Assembly (NCBI RefSeq): GCF_018320785.1
Contig: NC_054866.1
Coordinates: 37,115,000 to 37,178,999 of the forward strand
Length of the DNA: 64,000 nucleotides
Origin: Cheilinus undulatus
Taxonomy: Eukaryota; Chordata; Actinopteri; Labriformes; Labridae
Direction: 5' to 3'
Of the stretch, positions 38,412 through 50,333 are shown one piece after another. The position numbers and the translations under genes were made by a program. Under the pieces are notes generated by a model. The model was given only the letters and a program-made list of their open reading frames with translations. It had not been told where the DNA came from and ran no database searches. Within the stretch, counting starts at the first letter, position 1; every line of letters starts with the position of its first letter.

Positions 38412-41400
38412 AACATAACAGTAACAAAAGCAGGGATCCCAGGTTTAGTGGGGTGCATAAAACACACTAGCATGGATTTTCAGGCAGCAGACTGCAGTCT
38501 TTACCATGTTTATTAATTATAGTACAGAAACATTCATTGTGAAAAATAGGGCTGATACTCATACTGATTAACCATACCAACATTTCCGCTCAAGTGTGAC
38601 TATGAAAACAGATAAGAGTTTGCCCATTTGGTTGCATCTTCTGCCCAGTAAAAAAAATCTCTTATCTAAATCAGCAGTACAATGTGCCACATGCTAGAAT
38701 TAAAATGACTGGACACAAAAGATTTAACACTGGAAAAAGATACTGGTTCATGCTTTTATTTGCCAATGGCTAGTGTTTGTGAACAAGGCTGTTATAAGCC
38801 AAGACTGGTGTTAAGATAATCCATCAGTGCATCCCAAGCAACAACTAAAATTTTATTCAAGAAGCATTTCAGCAGGAGATTATGTTGGAACAAAATGTTA
38901 CGCTGCCTGTTTTAACCAGACTATACCTGCAAGGTTTCACTTTTCCAGCCACCTTAGATGTTCTTGATCCAGTTCAATAAATACTGCAGATATTCATTTG
39001 CTACTTTGTAAAAATGACTCAACTCTCCAAACTCCATGCCTCCATAAACTACTGTCCACCTCCAGCTCCTCCTCAGGGAGCCCAAGTCTTTCATGAACAC
39101 AAAAGCCCCCTCCCCTCCTCCTCATGGAATGGATACCAACTGACACACAAGGACCTAACCTGATATCATCTCCTGAGCCCGGCTCCACCATCAGCCCCTA
39201 ACAGCCCTTTTCCCAGTGAGGTGTCTCTATCCCACTGCCAATCCTCAGAGGTCTTAGAGCTGCTTTTAGTTTGGCAAATCACAAGAGACCACTTTATAGC
39301 ACGAATGCCCACGATGGGAGCCGTTTCCCTGGCAACAAAGGGTCAAGAAGGGGCTCTGAAATCTCTCAACATATCAAAGTGAATGATCTTGGAAAGAAAT
39401 CACATTGAAAACTATGGAAACAGGGGAAACAAATCTGTAATTTAAAGGCCTCATTATAATCCCAGAGCAGCTACAAAATGTTTTACAGCTTGAAAATAAA
39501 GAGCAAAGACTCATGCTGAGCCCAGTATGGATATATGGATGCTGCAAGTGGAAAGCTCTTCCAATAAACTGTCAGGGTCAAGATGACTCCTCAGTGATGC
39601 TTGTACTGCCAATCCCAGCTGTCAATCAAACCAACTGAAACGCCATGTAACAAAAAATATAGAGTGTGGTATGATTCAGGCTATTTTAAAGCTGCTGAGA
39701 AGAGTCTAACACTAAAATCAATAATTATGCCTTTCTATGAGCCAAAAACAGAACAATCAGTGACATGACAGATTATTTTTATATAGAACATCATTAAAAC
39801 TTTCTGTAGTACTTTTGTGATTGGCAAAATCATTTATCCTTTTTAACCAAAAAGCTGCTGAGAGCCAAAGAGAGAGAGTACTGTCCAAATTGCACAAATA
39901 AGCTGGCAGTTTTGGGTGCCATAACATCCGCTGACAGGACTTTGCTTGCAGCTGGATGAATAAAGGCAGTTTTAGACTGGGTGCATGTTTCCAACGTGAC
40001 GGCTGCAGCACGTCAGCTCCAGCTTGCAACATCACGGCTTTCACTACCATGCACGTGTGTGCTGTGTGTTGAATGCAGAGTCCTGCCATAGCATAGTTTT
40101 ACCTCTATAAATGTTTATATACAAAGCTCCCAGCAAGTGCCTGTATAACTGAGCTTGGAAAAAGTCAGAATAAAGCATTCTATACAAATGAGGTGTGTTT
40201 CTCTGCAGAAATGCTAAACGGCATTGGCCTATATTTTGAAAAGAACAAAGCAGAACTGTGACTAATGATAATGATAATTTTTTTATTTACCAATTCATGG
40301 ATGCTTTTTTTTGGGGGGGGTGTACTCACAGAACACAGATATTCCAAAGCTGTTGAAATAATGTAAAAGTCTAAACATCTATATTCTTAAATCTAAAAGA
40401 TAACTACATTTGTATCTATACTGTTGTATTAAACAACCTTTAAATAAACAGAATAAACAAAAATATGATAAATGATCAAATGCAAAATGAAAAATATATT
40501 TTTTTGATTGTTTCGCCTTGCTCCCTCCCTGCTAACATACACACTTTACGATCATACTGATGAAACAGCCTAGGGATATGCTTTGAATGAAGGACTCCAG
40601 TTAGCTGGATACTGCTTTTATTGCTTCCTCTTGCGATGATTTTATCCCAGAAGAGCCACAGATAAGCCTCAGCCGTTACTGATATTACTTATCATGGGAT
40701 AAGAAAGGGAAAGTGTTGTAACTTAACTCATAAATCACACAAATGCCATAACATATTTTTTGCACATGCACACTGAAATGAAAATGGAGGAGTGATGCAG
40801 CCATAACACAACCGTACCATGTCAAAAACAGCCATTAAACCTTTTCCCTCCATGGTATCAAAATAGATAATATTTCTTCTATGACAATCTCAGAACTTTA
40901 CATCCATCAATCATCTATCACTGTTTGGCAGACAATTCTGGTAAATGGTGTTAATTTCTCTCTATTTAGGGTGAAGTCAGTGCTGAATGGTCTTTGGGAA
41001 AGACCTCCTTTCCTGTGTGGTGTTAATGTCTACAGTGTAAAATCTGTCATCTTGGTCTATTAACATCCCAGGGGGAGCATCTTTAAAAATGTTTGTTGAA
41101 GGTTGTATTGGTTCCTTCTGGCTCAGGTGTAAATGTTTGATCTGTAACTGATTGTCCGCTGCCTCTTTATGCAGAAACAGTAGTGTGCATAGGTTGTAGG
41201 CATGTAGGACAAGATTTACCCCGATGTGCCACTACCAGGGGCTGGAGAGGTGGGGGAGAGTGGAGTCATGTTCAACACATGTCAACACATGTGTTGTTCA
41301 CATACATCAAGCTTGAGGGCCTCATTCGTCCAGATCTTTTCACCCCCGGTGATACACCTGGGGACCGTTGGCGGTTTTGTGCCTTGGCTCTGCTTCAAAG

Positions 41401-41701
41401 GTCTAGACTTTATCTTTTCAAAAGATTATTTTGCCCCTGGTGAGGACATTCAGAGCACAACCTGGGTTGTGTCAATCCTCCTTCCTACTGAGTAGTGCCC
41501 TCAGGCAGCTTACTCAGCATTTTCAATTACCTCAAATTTTGGCCCAAACATGTCTGAAAGTTCTGCACAGTACTCTTTGTGTTAATTTGTTCATGTAGGT
41601 CAGTATGTTAAAGTACGGGTAATATTCCATCATGTGTTTGCTATCCATTCAGACTATTTCTCTAGTGTACACCAAACCATGCTGAAACAAAACTGCTTGG
41701 T
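38412..41701. other. No gene seen (stx1a intron 1)
   Basis: Reading frames here lack family signatures. A T8G8 tract lies near 40304-40320. Nothing else recognised. Confidence 0.45.
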
Positions 41702-41709
41702 CTACACAT

Positions 41710-43081
41710 TAGGGCTGAAACGATTCCTCGAATTATTCGGGTGATTCGAATCAAAAAATTCCTCGAGGCAAATTATCTGCCTCGAGACTTCGCTTAAATC
41801 AGTCATGTATCCATACGCCCATGCTGTAATCTTGGACATTGCGCGCTGTGTGTTGCACGGTGTACTGTGTTTCGCACGGACGGCTATTTGTGTGGCACAA
41901 TGCACTTGTTTTCGCTGTTTCTATAACGTAACATGCATGATTTGAGGCGTGAAAATCACAAGGGAAGAGAAGTTGATGCACTGATGTTGACAGGCACTCA
42001 TCCTGTGTTTTTACGCATCCACTGGTCGCGGTTTTATGGCAGATGTTGCACTATGCCTGCACCGGTGAACCTACGCAGATCTCCGAGTTAATCTTGCCTG
42101 CATGACTCGCTGGTGTGAGACAGCGCTAAGTTTGTGTCTGCAGACTTCAGGGAAATTCATAAACTTCTCTGATTGACCCGACGGTTTCACAGAACACCGT
42201 CAGGCGTAACGATTCAAGTCCTGTTTTGGGGCTTTCCCTCTCTCTCTCCCTCTCTCTCTCTCTTCTGTGTGCGCCAGTCATACATTTAATTATAAATGAT
42301 TTAAAATTCAGCGCACTGACGTCTTGATTGCAGCGTATTTTTCAAAAAGTTTCAGCATCCCAAATAATTTGATAAGACTTATAGTGATAATAAATTGACA
42401 CCAATTTAATAGAAACACACTATTGCCAAAGACATCGGCTGAGACTAAATAGGTTAAAGTTCATCAGGCTTCAACAGGTCATAGAAGCAGCTTTATCCCT
42501 TAAAATGTGTTCTCCATGTCAGTGGATGGTCTTAAAATGTCAGATTTTTATGATGGATGAACTCACAAACAAAAAAATGTGCAAAAAATTAAAAGTGAAC
42601 ACCCTTTGAAAAACAGAACATATTCCTGTAATCTAAAGGTTCACCTTTCAGCCATCATCAGACCGCTGTGTGAATGATGGAGCTTTATTCTTGCTATAAT
42701 GTGTAATATTACAGTTATGCATAAAGTAGAGGATGTTAAACTGATAAAGTGTCCCTTTATTTTAATGACAAATTGGAAAATAAAAATAAACTATTATAGA
42801 AGAAATAAAGTGTTGGCACCCAACATTTCCTGGGAGAGGATCCCTAAAACCCCAAATATGGCATGATGTAATGTCATTACATAACTTCCTCTCCTTTTAA
42901 CTTTAAGAAATGTAAACTGTCATCACCAGCTTCTTTTTTCATTTGTCTAGTACTACGTCTCTTGAAAAAGCCAACGTGACTGATTAAAAAAATGCAACAC
43001 TTCTTATCTGAGTACTCAATCAATCACCAGAAGAATCGATAGAGTACTCAATTACAAAAAGATTCTATCACTGCAGCCCTA
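41710..43081. mobile_element. 1.37-kb non-autonomous hAT-like element
   Basis: Left end TAGGGCTGAAACGATTCCTC (41710) and right end ATCACTGCAGCCCTA (to 43081) are inverted. Subterminal parts repeat CGATTC/GAATCG motifs (TTCGGGTGATTCGAATC; AGAATCGATAGAGTACTC). Flanks CTACACAT (41702-41709) and CTTCACAA (43082-43089) agree at 6 of 8 bases, a decayed hAT duplication. No transposase frame remains; a CT-rich tract lies near 42235-42262. Confidence 0.75.
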
Positions 43082-43852
43082 CTTCACAAATACAACAAAC
43101 ATAAACCAGGATACATGCTGGAAATCCAGACCCCCATATCCAACCTTGACCCTCAAGGTTGGAGCTAGACACATTGTGGAAAATCAGGGTTTACTGTATC
43201 AAAGTGTAGTGAACCAAACTGGACCATCGATGCACCTTAAGATACGATTCAACAAACTGAACCCAGTCCTTTACAGAGATTAATCACAAAGCTATGTAAA
43301 CATACTAATCAATTATGTGGAAAATCAGACTTTAGCTAGTTCAGGTTTCTAAATTGTGATATATTTTTTGTCTAAGACAGCTGTAGTTTAAATATTTTTG
43401 GATTTACAGTATAAGCAGATAGTAGATGTCTGAAGAGGAGATCTCTGGCTCATATGCTACAACTTTGAAACAAAGTATTTGAGAAGAAAACAGACAAATC
43501 ATTAAATCTCTCTTTGCTCTCAAGACCCACTGAGGACTTACATGACTTTCAAAAAACTGCATTAACTGAAGGCTGTAAATGAAAAACAATATTAATCTGG
43601 TGCTGATGGGAAATAACTGCCTGTGACTTGCAATTTACTTCAGTTTTATTTGGTGGAGATTGCCTGAAAATCGTTCTGTCTGGAGCCGCTCCAGGAGCCA
43701 TTTCTCAGACATGAAAGATATCATCAAAAATAATAAAAAGGAAATAGAATCAGCAGCTGACAGAGAAATTCTGTCGACCCTGAATGGTTTGACTGAACAT
43801 TGGTCGAGGTTTTTCCACTGAAGCCGGTGATGAAGATTTGTGTGATTTCTCC

Positions 43853-43856
<4 letters not shown>

Positions 43857-43892
<36 letters not shown>
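43857..43892. repeat. (CT)18 microsatellite
   Basis: Eighteen uninterrupted CT units. The Ser/Leu- and Arg/Glu-rich reading frames across it are artefacts. Confidence 0.95.
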
Positions 43893-43894
<2 letters not shown>

Positions 43895-43907
43895 GCAAAT
43901 GCATCCT

Positions 43908-43928
43908 TTCAGCACCAGAGGAGGCAGC
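43908..43928 (+). promoter_or_regulatory. NRSE/RE1-like half-site in stx1a intron 1
   Basis: TTCAGCACCA matches the left half of the RE1 silencer consensus; the right half is poor. It lies about 3.2 kb inside intron 1 of a neuronal gene. Function is speculative. Confidence 0.2.
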
Positions 43929-45529
43929 ATGGCAGGTTGGAGACACGCCTCTCATACACACACAGAGCTGGCAGAGCTGTTGTCTCCCTTGAGACCAATT
44001 CAGAGCTACATCTTCACTGAAAACTGAGGAGACATAAATTGTTTCCCCTCTCTCTCCTCAGTTTAACTGCCAATTACCCAGATCTGACAATAGCCACTTT
44101 AACACCACACACACAGACACACACATAATTACAAAAGCCTACATCCAGCTCAAAAGCAGCATTCCTGTGGAGGATAATACTCAAGACAGAGACCCTATCA
44201 TCAGGTATTCTCTCTAAGTCTCAGTTAAATCATCAAAAGCCTTTAGGAAATGATTGTATGGCATGCAAAAACCTCCCCTATTGTATAGAACATGCCTTTT
44301 ACCATCACATTGTACATTTCTTCTTCTCGCAACAGGAAAAATGAAGTACGTTCATCCATGTGCTGTCATTTTCATAGTTATATATCAAGTATAATGGGAT
44401 ACTGGGATGTATAATGTTCATCATCTTGTGCAATGATTAATATTATATACAATATTTTTATTTCATGCACAACGTTATTTTTTACAACAGTGATGAACCT
44501 TATCAAATACGTTTGGCTATCATGTGCAACTTTACTTTTTCACACTTCCAGCTACCTTAAACATCATCTTTTGTTATTTTGACTGAGAGCCTCCTGGTGG
44601 TGGAATTTACATACTTTGCACTGCATAAATAGAGCCTGGGTATGTGTCTGACCTGTCAGTGTTACGCCATTACTGTCATAATTATCTAACCCTTCATTTT
44701 CCCCTCCATATGGTTACATTGGTGAGTCAACCTTAAGTCCATTCGTTCTTATGGGAATCTCTGTGCTATCCAATGTGCCTGGGAAACTCCTCCCCTCATT
44801 AAAAGAGCTCAGCGGAAGTTCAAGCAGGAAGACTGTTTCTTATTCATTCAATTGTCACCACTCATTCATCTCTCCCTTCTATTCTTGCTCTCTTCCCGCT
44901 CTGGTGATCAGCTGATTATGACTGTTCACTCTCTTGAGTACTAAGCTAATCAGATTCTGCCACAACCTTGTTTTACCAGTCATCATGCACTCGTCATATA
45001 TTAAATCTGCCGTCCTCTCCTCCACAGTCCGCCTGTCGTTTCATACTGCAACCCTCCTCCACCCAAGCCACCTCTATTCAGTCCCTCAGCTAATAGTCCA
45101 GATCCTCATATGGCTTCAGCTCATTTCATCTTGCAATAACTCCATCACCTCCTCCAAGCCACCTCATCTGTGTCCTATTCCTGCTACCTGCTTCACTACC
45201 CCTTCCTTCAAGAACATGAAGTCATCATGTTGGAGACTAATTGCCAAAAACACAGCGCATCTCTCCTTTATCGGAATTTATAAAATACATTATCACCTGT
45301 ATTTAAGTCCCTCCTAATTGAAATATTTTCCTAACAAATGTCTTGTAAGTATGTTGTTCAGAGAGACCACATGGCAGTGTGCTAGCTTAGCAAACAGGCC
45401 ACTGACTAGCTAAAGGGCTACGAGTCAACCTACGATCAATACAGCACAAAGACAAAATATTCAATATTTAGACTGAAAAACATCACTGTTTTTTGGAAAT
45501 ATAGGCACATTCTGAATTTGATACCTACA

Positions 45530-45870
45530 ACACATTCCAAAAAAGTTGGGACAAGAGCATATTCACTGCTGCATTAATAATAATAATAATAACTTTATTT
45601 ATAGCACTTTTAAATACAAGGGTTTACAAAGAGCTTTGACATGCAGAAAAACAAAGCAGCCATACAGCATTACATCACCTTTCCTTCTAGCAACGCTCTG
45701 TATGTGCAGGGGACTGATGACACAAATGGTTGAAGTATTAAAGTGTAATTCTTCCTCATTTTGCTTGCTGCTTCCACTGCTCAGTTAAATCTAGGTTGAA
45801 AAGGATTCAGAAATCACTGTATTCTATATCCACATTTTACACAACATCCCAACTTTTATGGAATTTAGGT
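45530..45870. mobile_element. MITE with CATTCCAAAAAAGTTGGGAC ends
   Basis: Left CATTCCAAAAAAGTTGGGAC (45534) and right CATCCCAACTTTTATGGAAT (about 45846-45866) are imperfect inverted repeats. Inside, (AAT)n plus ACTTTATTTATAGCACTTTT at 45575-45640 resembles a retroposon 3' tail inserted in the element. Confidence 0.6.
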
Positions 45871-47108
45871 TTGTGTATCTGACGTGCTTTGTGCTACTCT
45901 CTTTAGACTGTAATGCTGGTGCAACCTGGCAAGACATTTCTTCAGGATTTGCACACTTTCATCTTGTCTGTGTAACCATCAAGAGGCTGAACATGTTTTA
46001 AAGCTCCTGTGAGGAACTCAGGGGTTGTGTCTATTTGGTGCCCTCTGTAGACAGCTGCTCTTTACAGATCTTTAACTTATATAGTGTTTTTTGTTTGCTT
46101 TCGTTTGAATCCTGTTTTTTTCCAGCAGTCAAATGCATCACACACAGAGCGTCTTTGGCATAGAAAATGTATTTTTAAAGAGGTTTAAAGACCAACAGCT
46201 GTTTGAGGAATTACAAACTAATAGTCAATCTTGTGGCTAGCAGCAGGTTTTGCTTTTGTAGCTCATATAAATACATCAGCATTAATTTCTATCTTTTACA
46301 TCACCCACATAAAAGTCCTCACAGGAGCTTTAAGGTTTTATTATAACGACTCAGGGATGTATGGTTGAGGAGAGAGGAGATGCTGTGAATGACTTCCTGT
46401 TAAATTTATGACATGATGAACTCCCATCTGGGTCCACATGCAACGCAAATATTAGAATATATAAAAATAAACTGCTCTCTGTGTGGGTGGTAAAAAGCTT
46501 TTGAGATAAGACCGCCTGGGATGAGCAGAAGGGCGGACACATGACAAGTGTTATGGGTGAGCTGGGACTAATTTCCTTTTTCGATCACACAGCCAGAGTT
46601 GACAAACACACACATTTGACATATTTTCACAAAGCCCACATATTTGCAGTCTAACTATGTATGACGATTAATTTGAAAGTCACTCGGAAAATCCAGAGGG
46701 GAAATGAACATACAGTTTTCGTTTTAACTCCCACAGACGTCCTGCTGTCCCTTATCGATACCTTAAAGAGTATATGGACAGTGGATCAAAGTGATTTTTT
46801 TCGCTCGAACAAAAAAAAGCATATGATTTCTAAAAGTTTGTTTTACATTAAAAATCATTATTTCCACCAGGTTTTGTCTGTCTTTACGTGTACACTGAGG
46901 TCAGGCAGCAGTGTGTGTCTGTTACCTTCAAAATCCCCCAATTTCAGCCTCCGTCAGACCCCGAGAGTCACAACTGTTGCTCCATCAGCGCACCCTGCTA
47001 AGTGGATGTGCGCTTTCGGAGTAAAAACGCTTTATTTTCTTCTACAATACGTTAAAAAACACCAAACAGGTGTGTGCTGACTAATGACAAAATCAAACAT
47101 TAACTTAC

Positions 47109-47138
47109 ATGTCGAAGTTCTTGCATTCGGTCCTTCAT
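47109..47138 (-). CDS. stx1a: syntaxin-1A coding exon 1
   Basis: ATG at 47138-47136 starts ten codons reading MKDRMQELRH, followed by the strong donor GTAAGT. Syntaxin-1 genes share this tiny first coding exon (MKDRTQELR in mammals). The exon ends in phase 0, matching the exon at 9283-9206. The protein is the neuronal plasma-membrane t-SNARE that pairs with SNAP25 and VAMP2 in synaptic vesicle fusion. Paralogues stx1b, stx2 and stx3 start similarly; I chose stx1a because bud23 and dnajc30 flank STX1A in human 7q11.23. Confidence 0.9.
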
Positions 47139-47149
47139 GCTGCCTGAAA

Positions 47150-47400
47150 ATCACTCTTATTCCTTCACTTTCCGTTTGTCTCGCGGATGTGCGGTGATGG
47201 AGAGGCGGGGCGGACACCGGCACGAGGATGACAGACAGGCCGAGGCGATACGCGCGTCTGGCGGCTGAAAGAGGCGATGATGTCCCTTCCTCTGGTTCGG
47301 CTGCTGGGATGGTCGGACCACTTTACAGAGCCGGGTGACGCGCGCTAAAGGTGAGGCGAGGCCTTCCGCCGTTAACCCATTACACACCTTCAACTTCCTC
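47150..47400 (-). promoter_or_regulatory. stx1a: GC-rich promoter / 5' UTR region of stx1a
   Basis: A short CpG-dense island in otherwise AT-rich DNA, immediately upstream of the stx1a ATG. It contains an Sp1-type GC box (GGGGCGG, 47207-47213) and many CGs up to about 47370. No TATA box stands out. Placement and composition suggest a CpG promoter; the transcription start is not visible. Confidence 0.6.
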
Positions 47401-48656
47401 CTCAATGACCCTTACTTGTTCAAACCAAACTCTTTTTTTAGTTTTCCTTCCCTGATAAAGTCAGTCTACAAGACTGAAAAGAAGTAAGCACTTCACAGAG
47501 AGTGACTGACCGGCTGGTGAGATAGAGCCTGATTTGGTTATCGATTGAGCAGGTTCATAGATAACGCCCAGGTGGATTCAAGTGAACTCAGGCAGCCGGC
47601 GACCCCTGTCGGCCACACGCGGTACTGTGTGTAGGAACAGCAAAAGACCACAAAATTCATCAAGATTTTAAGGTGAAATGGAAATGAACTTTTTAGTCTA
47701 CTTGCCACAGTGGCTAGAAAATTCCAAAATCTACCAGCCACTCAAATTTCCACCAGCCATTTTTTCTAAGGAGCAGCATAAGATAATGAAGTATAGTATA
47801 ATCACCAAGGCCTATGGTATTCAAGTTATAGGCTTTGTAATAAAAAGAATGTTTCAACCATACTGGCATGCTCTCTGACTGGTTCATAACCAGAAAAAAG
47901 TTGACTTTTTAGTTGTTTTGAGTCTGGTTAGAGTTTCTATTGCTTTAAAGTTCTCAAATGCAAATTCAACAGCCTCAGCTGAGAGGCTGGATAATCAGTT
48001 TATTGTTATGAGCTTATAATTAGTTCTTATGTTTGTTTCTGCATGTCAAAGCACTTTGTAAAACCTTGTTTTTACAAGTGCTTTAAAAACTAAGTTATTA
48101 TATATTAGGTGAGTTATCACAGCAATAAAGGCTATGCTGGAAAGTATGAGTGTTATTTTGTTGTCACATATAACAAAGCCATTTCAGAATAGCCCATATT
48201 ATAGATCGCAGGATGTCTTTAAGAGGAGCTACCTCGGCATGTACAGGACAAGGTCAGCAAGAGGCAGATGTACCATTTCCTTGATATGGCCCACCAAAAT
48301 AACACAAACTATTAGTTTATTGTGGTAATGTTAACTATAGGTAGGGCTCTTTGGCCAGTGAGCATGTAGCTCTGCTTGGTTCTGCTCATGAAGTCAGAAG
48401 TAATAGGTTAAAATCCAGGATTCAGTTTATGCTGTTAACTGTCATAAAATTACTCTGTTACAGTGGCTTGTGGGTTGAACAACACAGCTAAAAAAATACC
48501 CACAGTTGGCTCGTGGTGGGTGCCAATTTTCCACCCTGTCATGGATGTGTGCCTAGGAAAAAAAATTGCAAAAAGTCCATGATATACAAAAGCCCAAAGC
48601 AGATATTCATGCACGTTTTATTTTATTTTACTTTCCGGAGCCTTGGTAGTGATATG
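47401..48656. other. bud23-stx1a intergenic, left part
   Basis: Between the stx1a promoter and the MITE. No gene signature. A short stretch with repeated CCAGCCA/CCAC words at 47700-47765 is unexplained. Confidence 0.4.
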
Positions 48657-48819
48657 CAGTGCTTAACAAATTTATTAGACCACCCTAACCCTAACCAAAG
48701 TAAGGTTTATGCCACAGCTGCCCTAAATTAACAGCATTGTCAATTTTCCAAAATCATTTTATATGTTTCTGCAATGATTAATACACCAATATGTAGATGT
48801 TCTTTAACCCAAATTATAT

Positions 48820-48992
48820 ATATATATTTTTTTAAAGATTTATTTTTGGCCTTTTTGCCTTTATTTGATAGGACAGTGGATAGAGTTGGAAACAGGGGAG
48901 AGACATGCAGGAAGTAGTGCCACGGGCCGGATTCGAACCCGGGTCGCCTGTGTATATGGCATGTGCCTTAACCACTCGACTACTGGCGCGCC
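48820..48992 (-). mobile_element. tRNA-derived SINE, copy 3, nested in the MITE
   Basis: Minus strand: A-box region TAGTCGAGTGGTTAAGGCAC and B box GGTTCGAATCC, then CATGTCTCTCCCCTG, and a tail GCCAAAAATAAATC plus A/T. Direct repeats CCCAAATTATAT flank it (48808-48819 and 48993-49004). Confidence 0.92.
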
Positions 48993-49080
48993 CCCAAATT
49001 ATATTTTTAATGCTAAAATATAATTATTATTGTTATCCCAAATTATATTTTTAATGCTAAAATATAATTATTATTGTTGT
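48993..49080. repeat. 44-bp tandem duplication
   Basis: Copies at 48993-49036 and 49037-49080 start CCCAAATTATATTTTTAATG and differ by one base near the end. The first abuts the SINE. Confidence 0.9.
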
Positions 49081-49431
49081 CCATGAATTTTCAAATGTAC
49101 TGATTTACAAAAAAAATGAAAAAATAGTAAAGCACATTAATATTTCTTGATTAATATGTCAAATTATAGTTATTTACTTGCATTCCTGAACAGAAAAATG
49201 AGTTTTAGTGGTTGAACGTTATGCTTGATTAATTTCTGACTTCTCAGAGAAGCCCAGTGAGCCGGCTCAAATTTCGGTGAATTCATTTTGAAATCCCTCA
49301 TTCCTGTTCAAAATGGTAAAATGACGAGAGCTCACTGGAAATCAAATAGTCCACATTAAAGCACTTCATGATGCTGGATGGTCTTTGAGACAAATATGAC
49401 AGGTGGTCTAATAAATTTGTTAAGCACTGTA

Positions 49432-50278
49432 AATTTTGAACACGATCCTTTATCTTTGGTCATCATATGTTATGTTCCATCTAAGATCCAAAATGTGACA
49501 TTTTTCATTAAATAAATCTGAGTGGTTGATATTTTTCAGAAATTATGGTCATGCTCTCCGAAGTTATGGTGGGCCCTAAGGCTACGCTTATCAAGAACCA
49601 CTGGTCTCAATTGTTGGGAATACAGTTCCACATAGTTCTTATTACTTGCAGCATAATTCTCGTTTTATTTTTGAAGTTAATTGAGCCATGTCGATGCCAG
49701 AGATGTCTTTTCTACATATTGCCTGTGTAATCTCCATTAACGTTCCCTCCTAGCACAGGACCATAAATAAGGCAGAATATGCACTATGGGCATGGTTTTT
49801 CATATACTGCCTGCTCCACTGGGTTTATTTTCTAACCTGAGCAGGTGAATCGGTGCAGTTTTTAAAGATAAATGGAGCTCATTTTTTCACTTTATAAGAT
49901 TCTAGAAATAATAGACCGCTAATTTGATAAAAATGTCTTTTCTGCTGTTTTAATAGAGAATAAACTTCTAATCAGGGATGGTAGAAATTAATTTAGATAA
50001 CTGATAAAAATTGTTTTAATTCTCTTCTGTCCCCACTGTGCAGTGTCCCCAGTAAGCAGCACAGATTACTGTCAATGTATCCTTCAGCTGACATCATTCA
50101 TGAGGAATTCCTTGTACAACACTGTGAATGAATTGCAAAATAATTGTCCATAATGGCGTTTTACTCTTGCGTCTCATTTACTTGAATTAAAATGCTGAAA
50201 AAGAGCTGAGTCCAAACACTTTCAGAGGTGATGGTGTGCAGACGGGAGTTAATGAAAGCAGGGCTGCATGAGTCACAG
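49432..50278 (-). other. bud23: bud23 3' flank / probable 3' UTR
   Basis: Downstream of the bud23 stop on the minus strand. The AATAAA at 49829-49824 is one candidate poly(A) signal, about 450 bases past the stop. The true end is not determined. Confidence 0.35.
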
Positions 50279-50333
50279 CTAGAAATGGGGTCTTCTCTGA
50301 CGTCCGGTGTATTTTGTGTCTGCTCGAACCTCC
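50279..50333 (-). CDS. bud23: bud23 coding exon 12 with stop
   Basis: Completes the split Arg codon and reads [17 protein letters not shown], then TAG. The C-terminus closely fits fish BUD23 proteins. Confidence 0.94.

Larger units (their letters stand above)
43090..45529. other. No gene seen (stx1a intron 1)
   Basis: Apart from the CT microsatellite and a possible RE1 half-site, nothing recognised. The open frame at 44934-45317 is C/T-rich and lacks a signature. Confidence 0.45.
9284..47108 (-). other. stx1a: stx1a intron 1 (37.8 kb)
   Basis: Bounded by donor GTAAGT at 47108 and acceptor CAG at 9286-9284. I found no convincing host exon on either strand inside it. Reading frames here are short, low-complexity or transposon-derived. 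Repeats are listed separately. Between them lies unremarkable AT-rich sequence in which intronic enhancers cannot be recognised by eye. Confidence 0.85.
48657..49429. mobile_element. Mariner/Tc1-type MITE with perfect 28-bp inverted repeats
   Basis: CAGTGCTTAACAAATTTATT and on to 48684 is the exact inverse of 49402-49429 (28 of 28 bases). TA follows the right end (49430-49431); the left flank has TG, so a TA duplication is only partly kept. The element holds a SINE (48820-48992) and a 44-bp tandem duplication. Removing these leaves roughly 550 bp with no intact transposase. Confidence 0.9.

Noticed and set aside
43635-44027. Arg/Glu- and Ser/Leu-rich frames on both strands
   Set aside because: They arise from the (CT)18 microsatellite being open in every frame.
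44934-45317. 127-codon plus-strand frame
   Set aside because: C/T-rich composition and no protein family features; probably chance.
46661-47080. 139-codon plus-strand frame beside stx1a exon 1
   Set aside because: No domain signature; lies in intron 1 next to the exon on the opposite strand.
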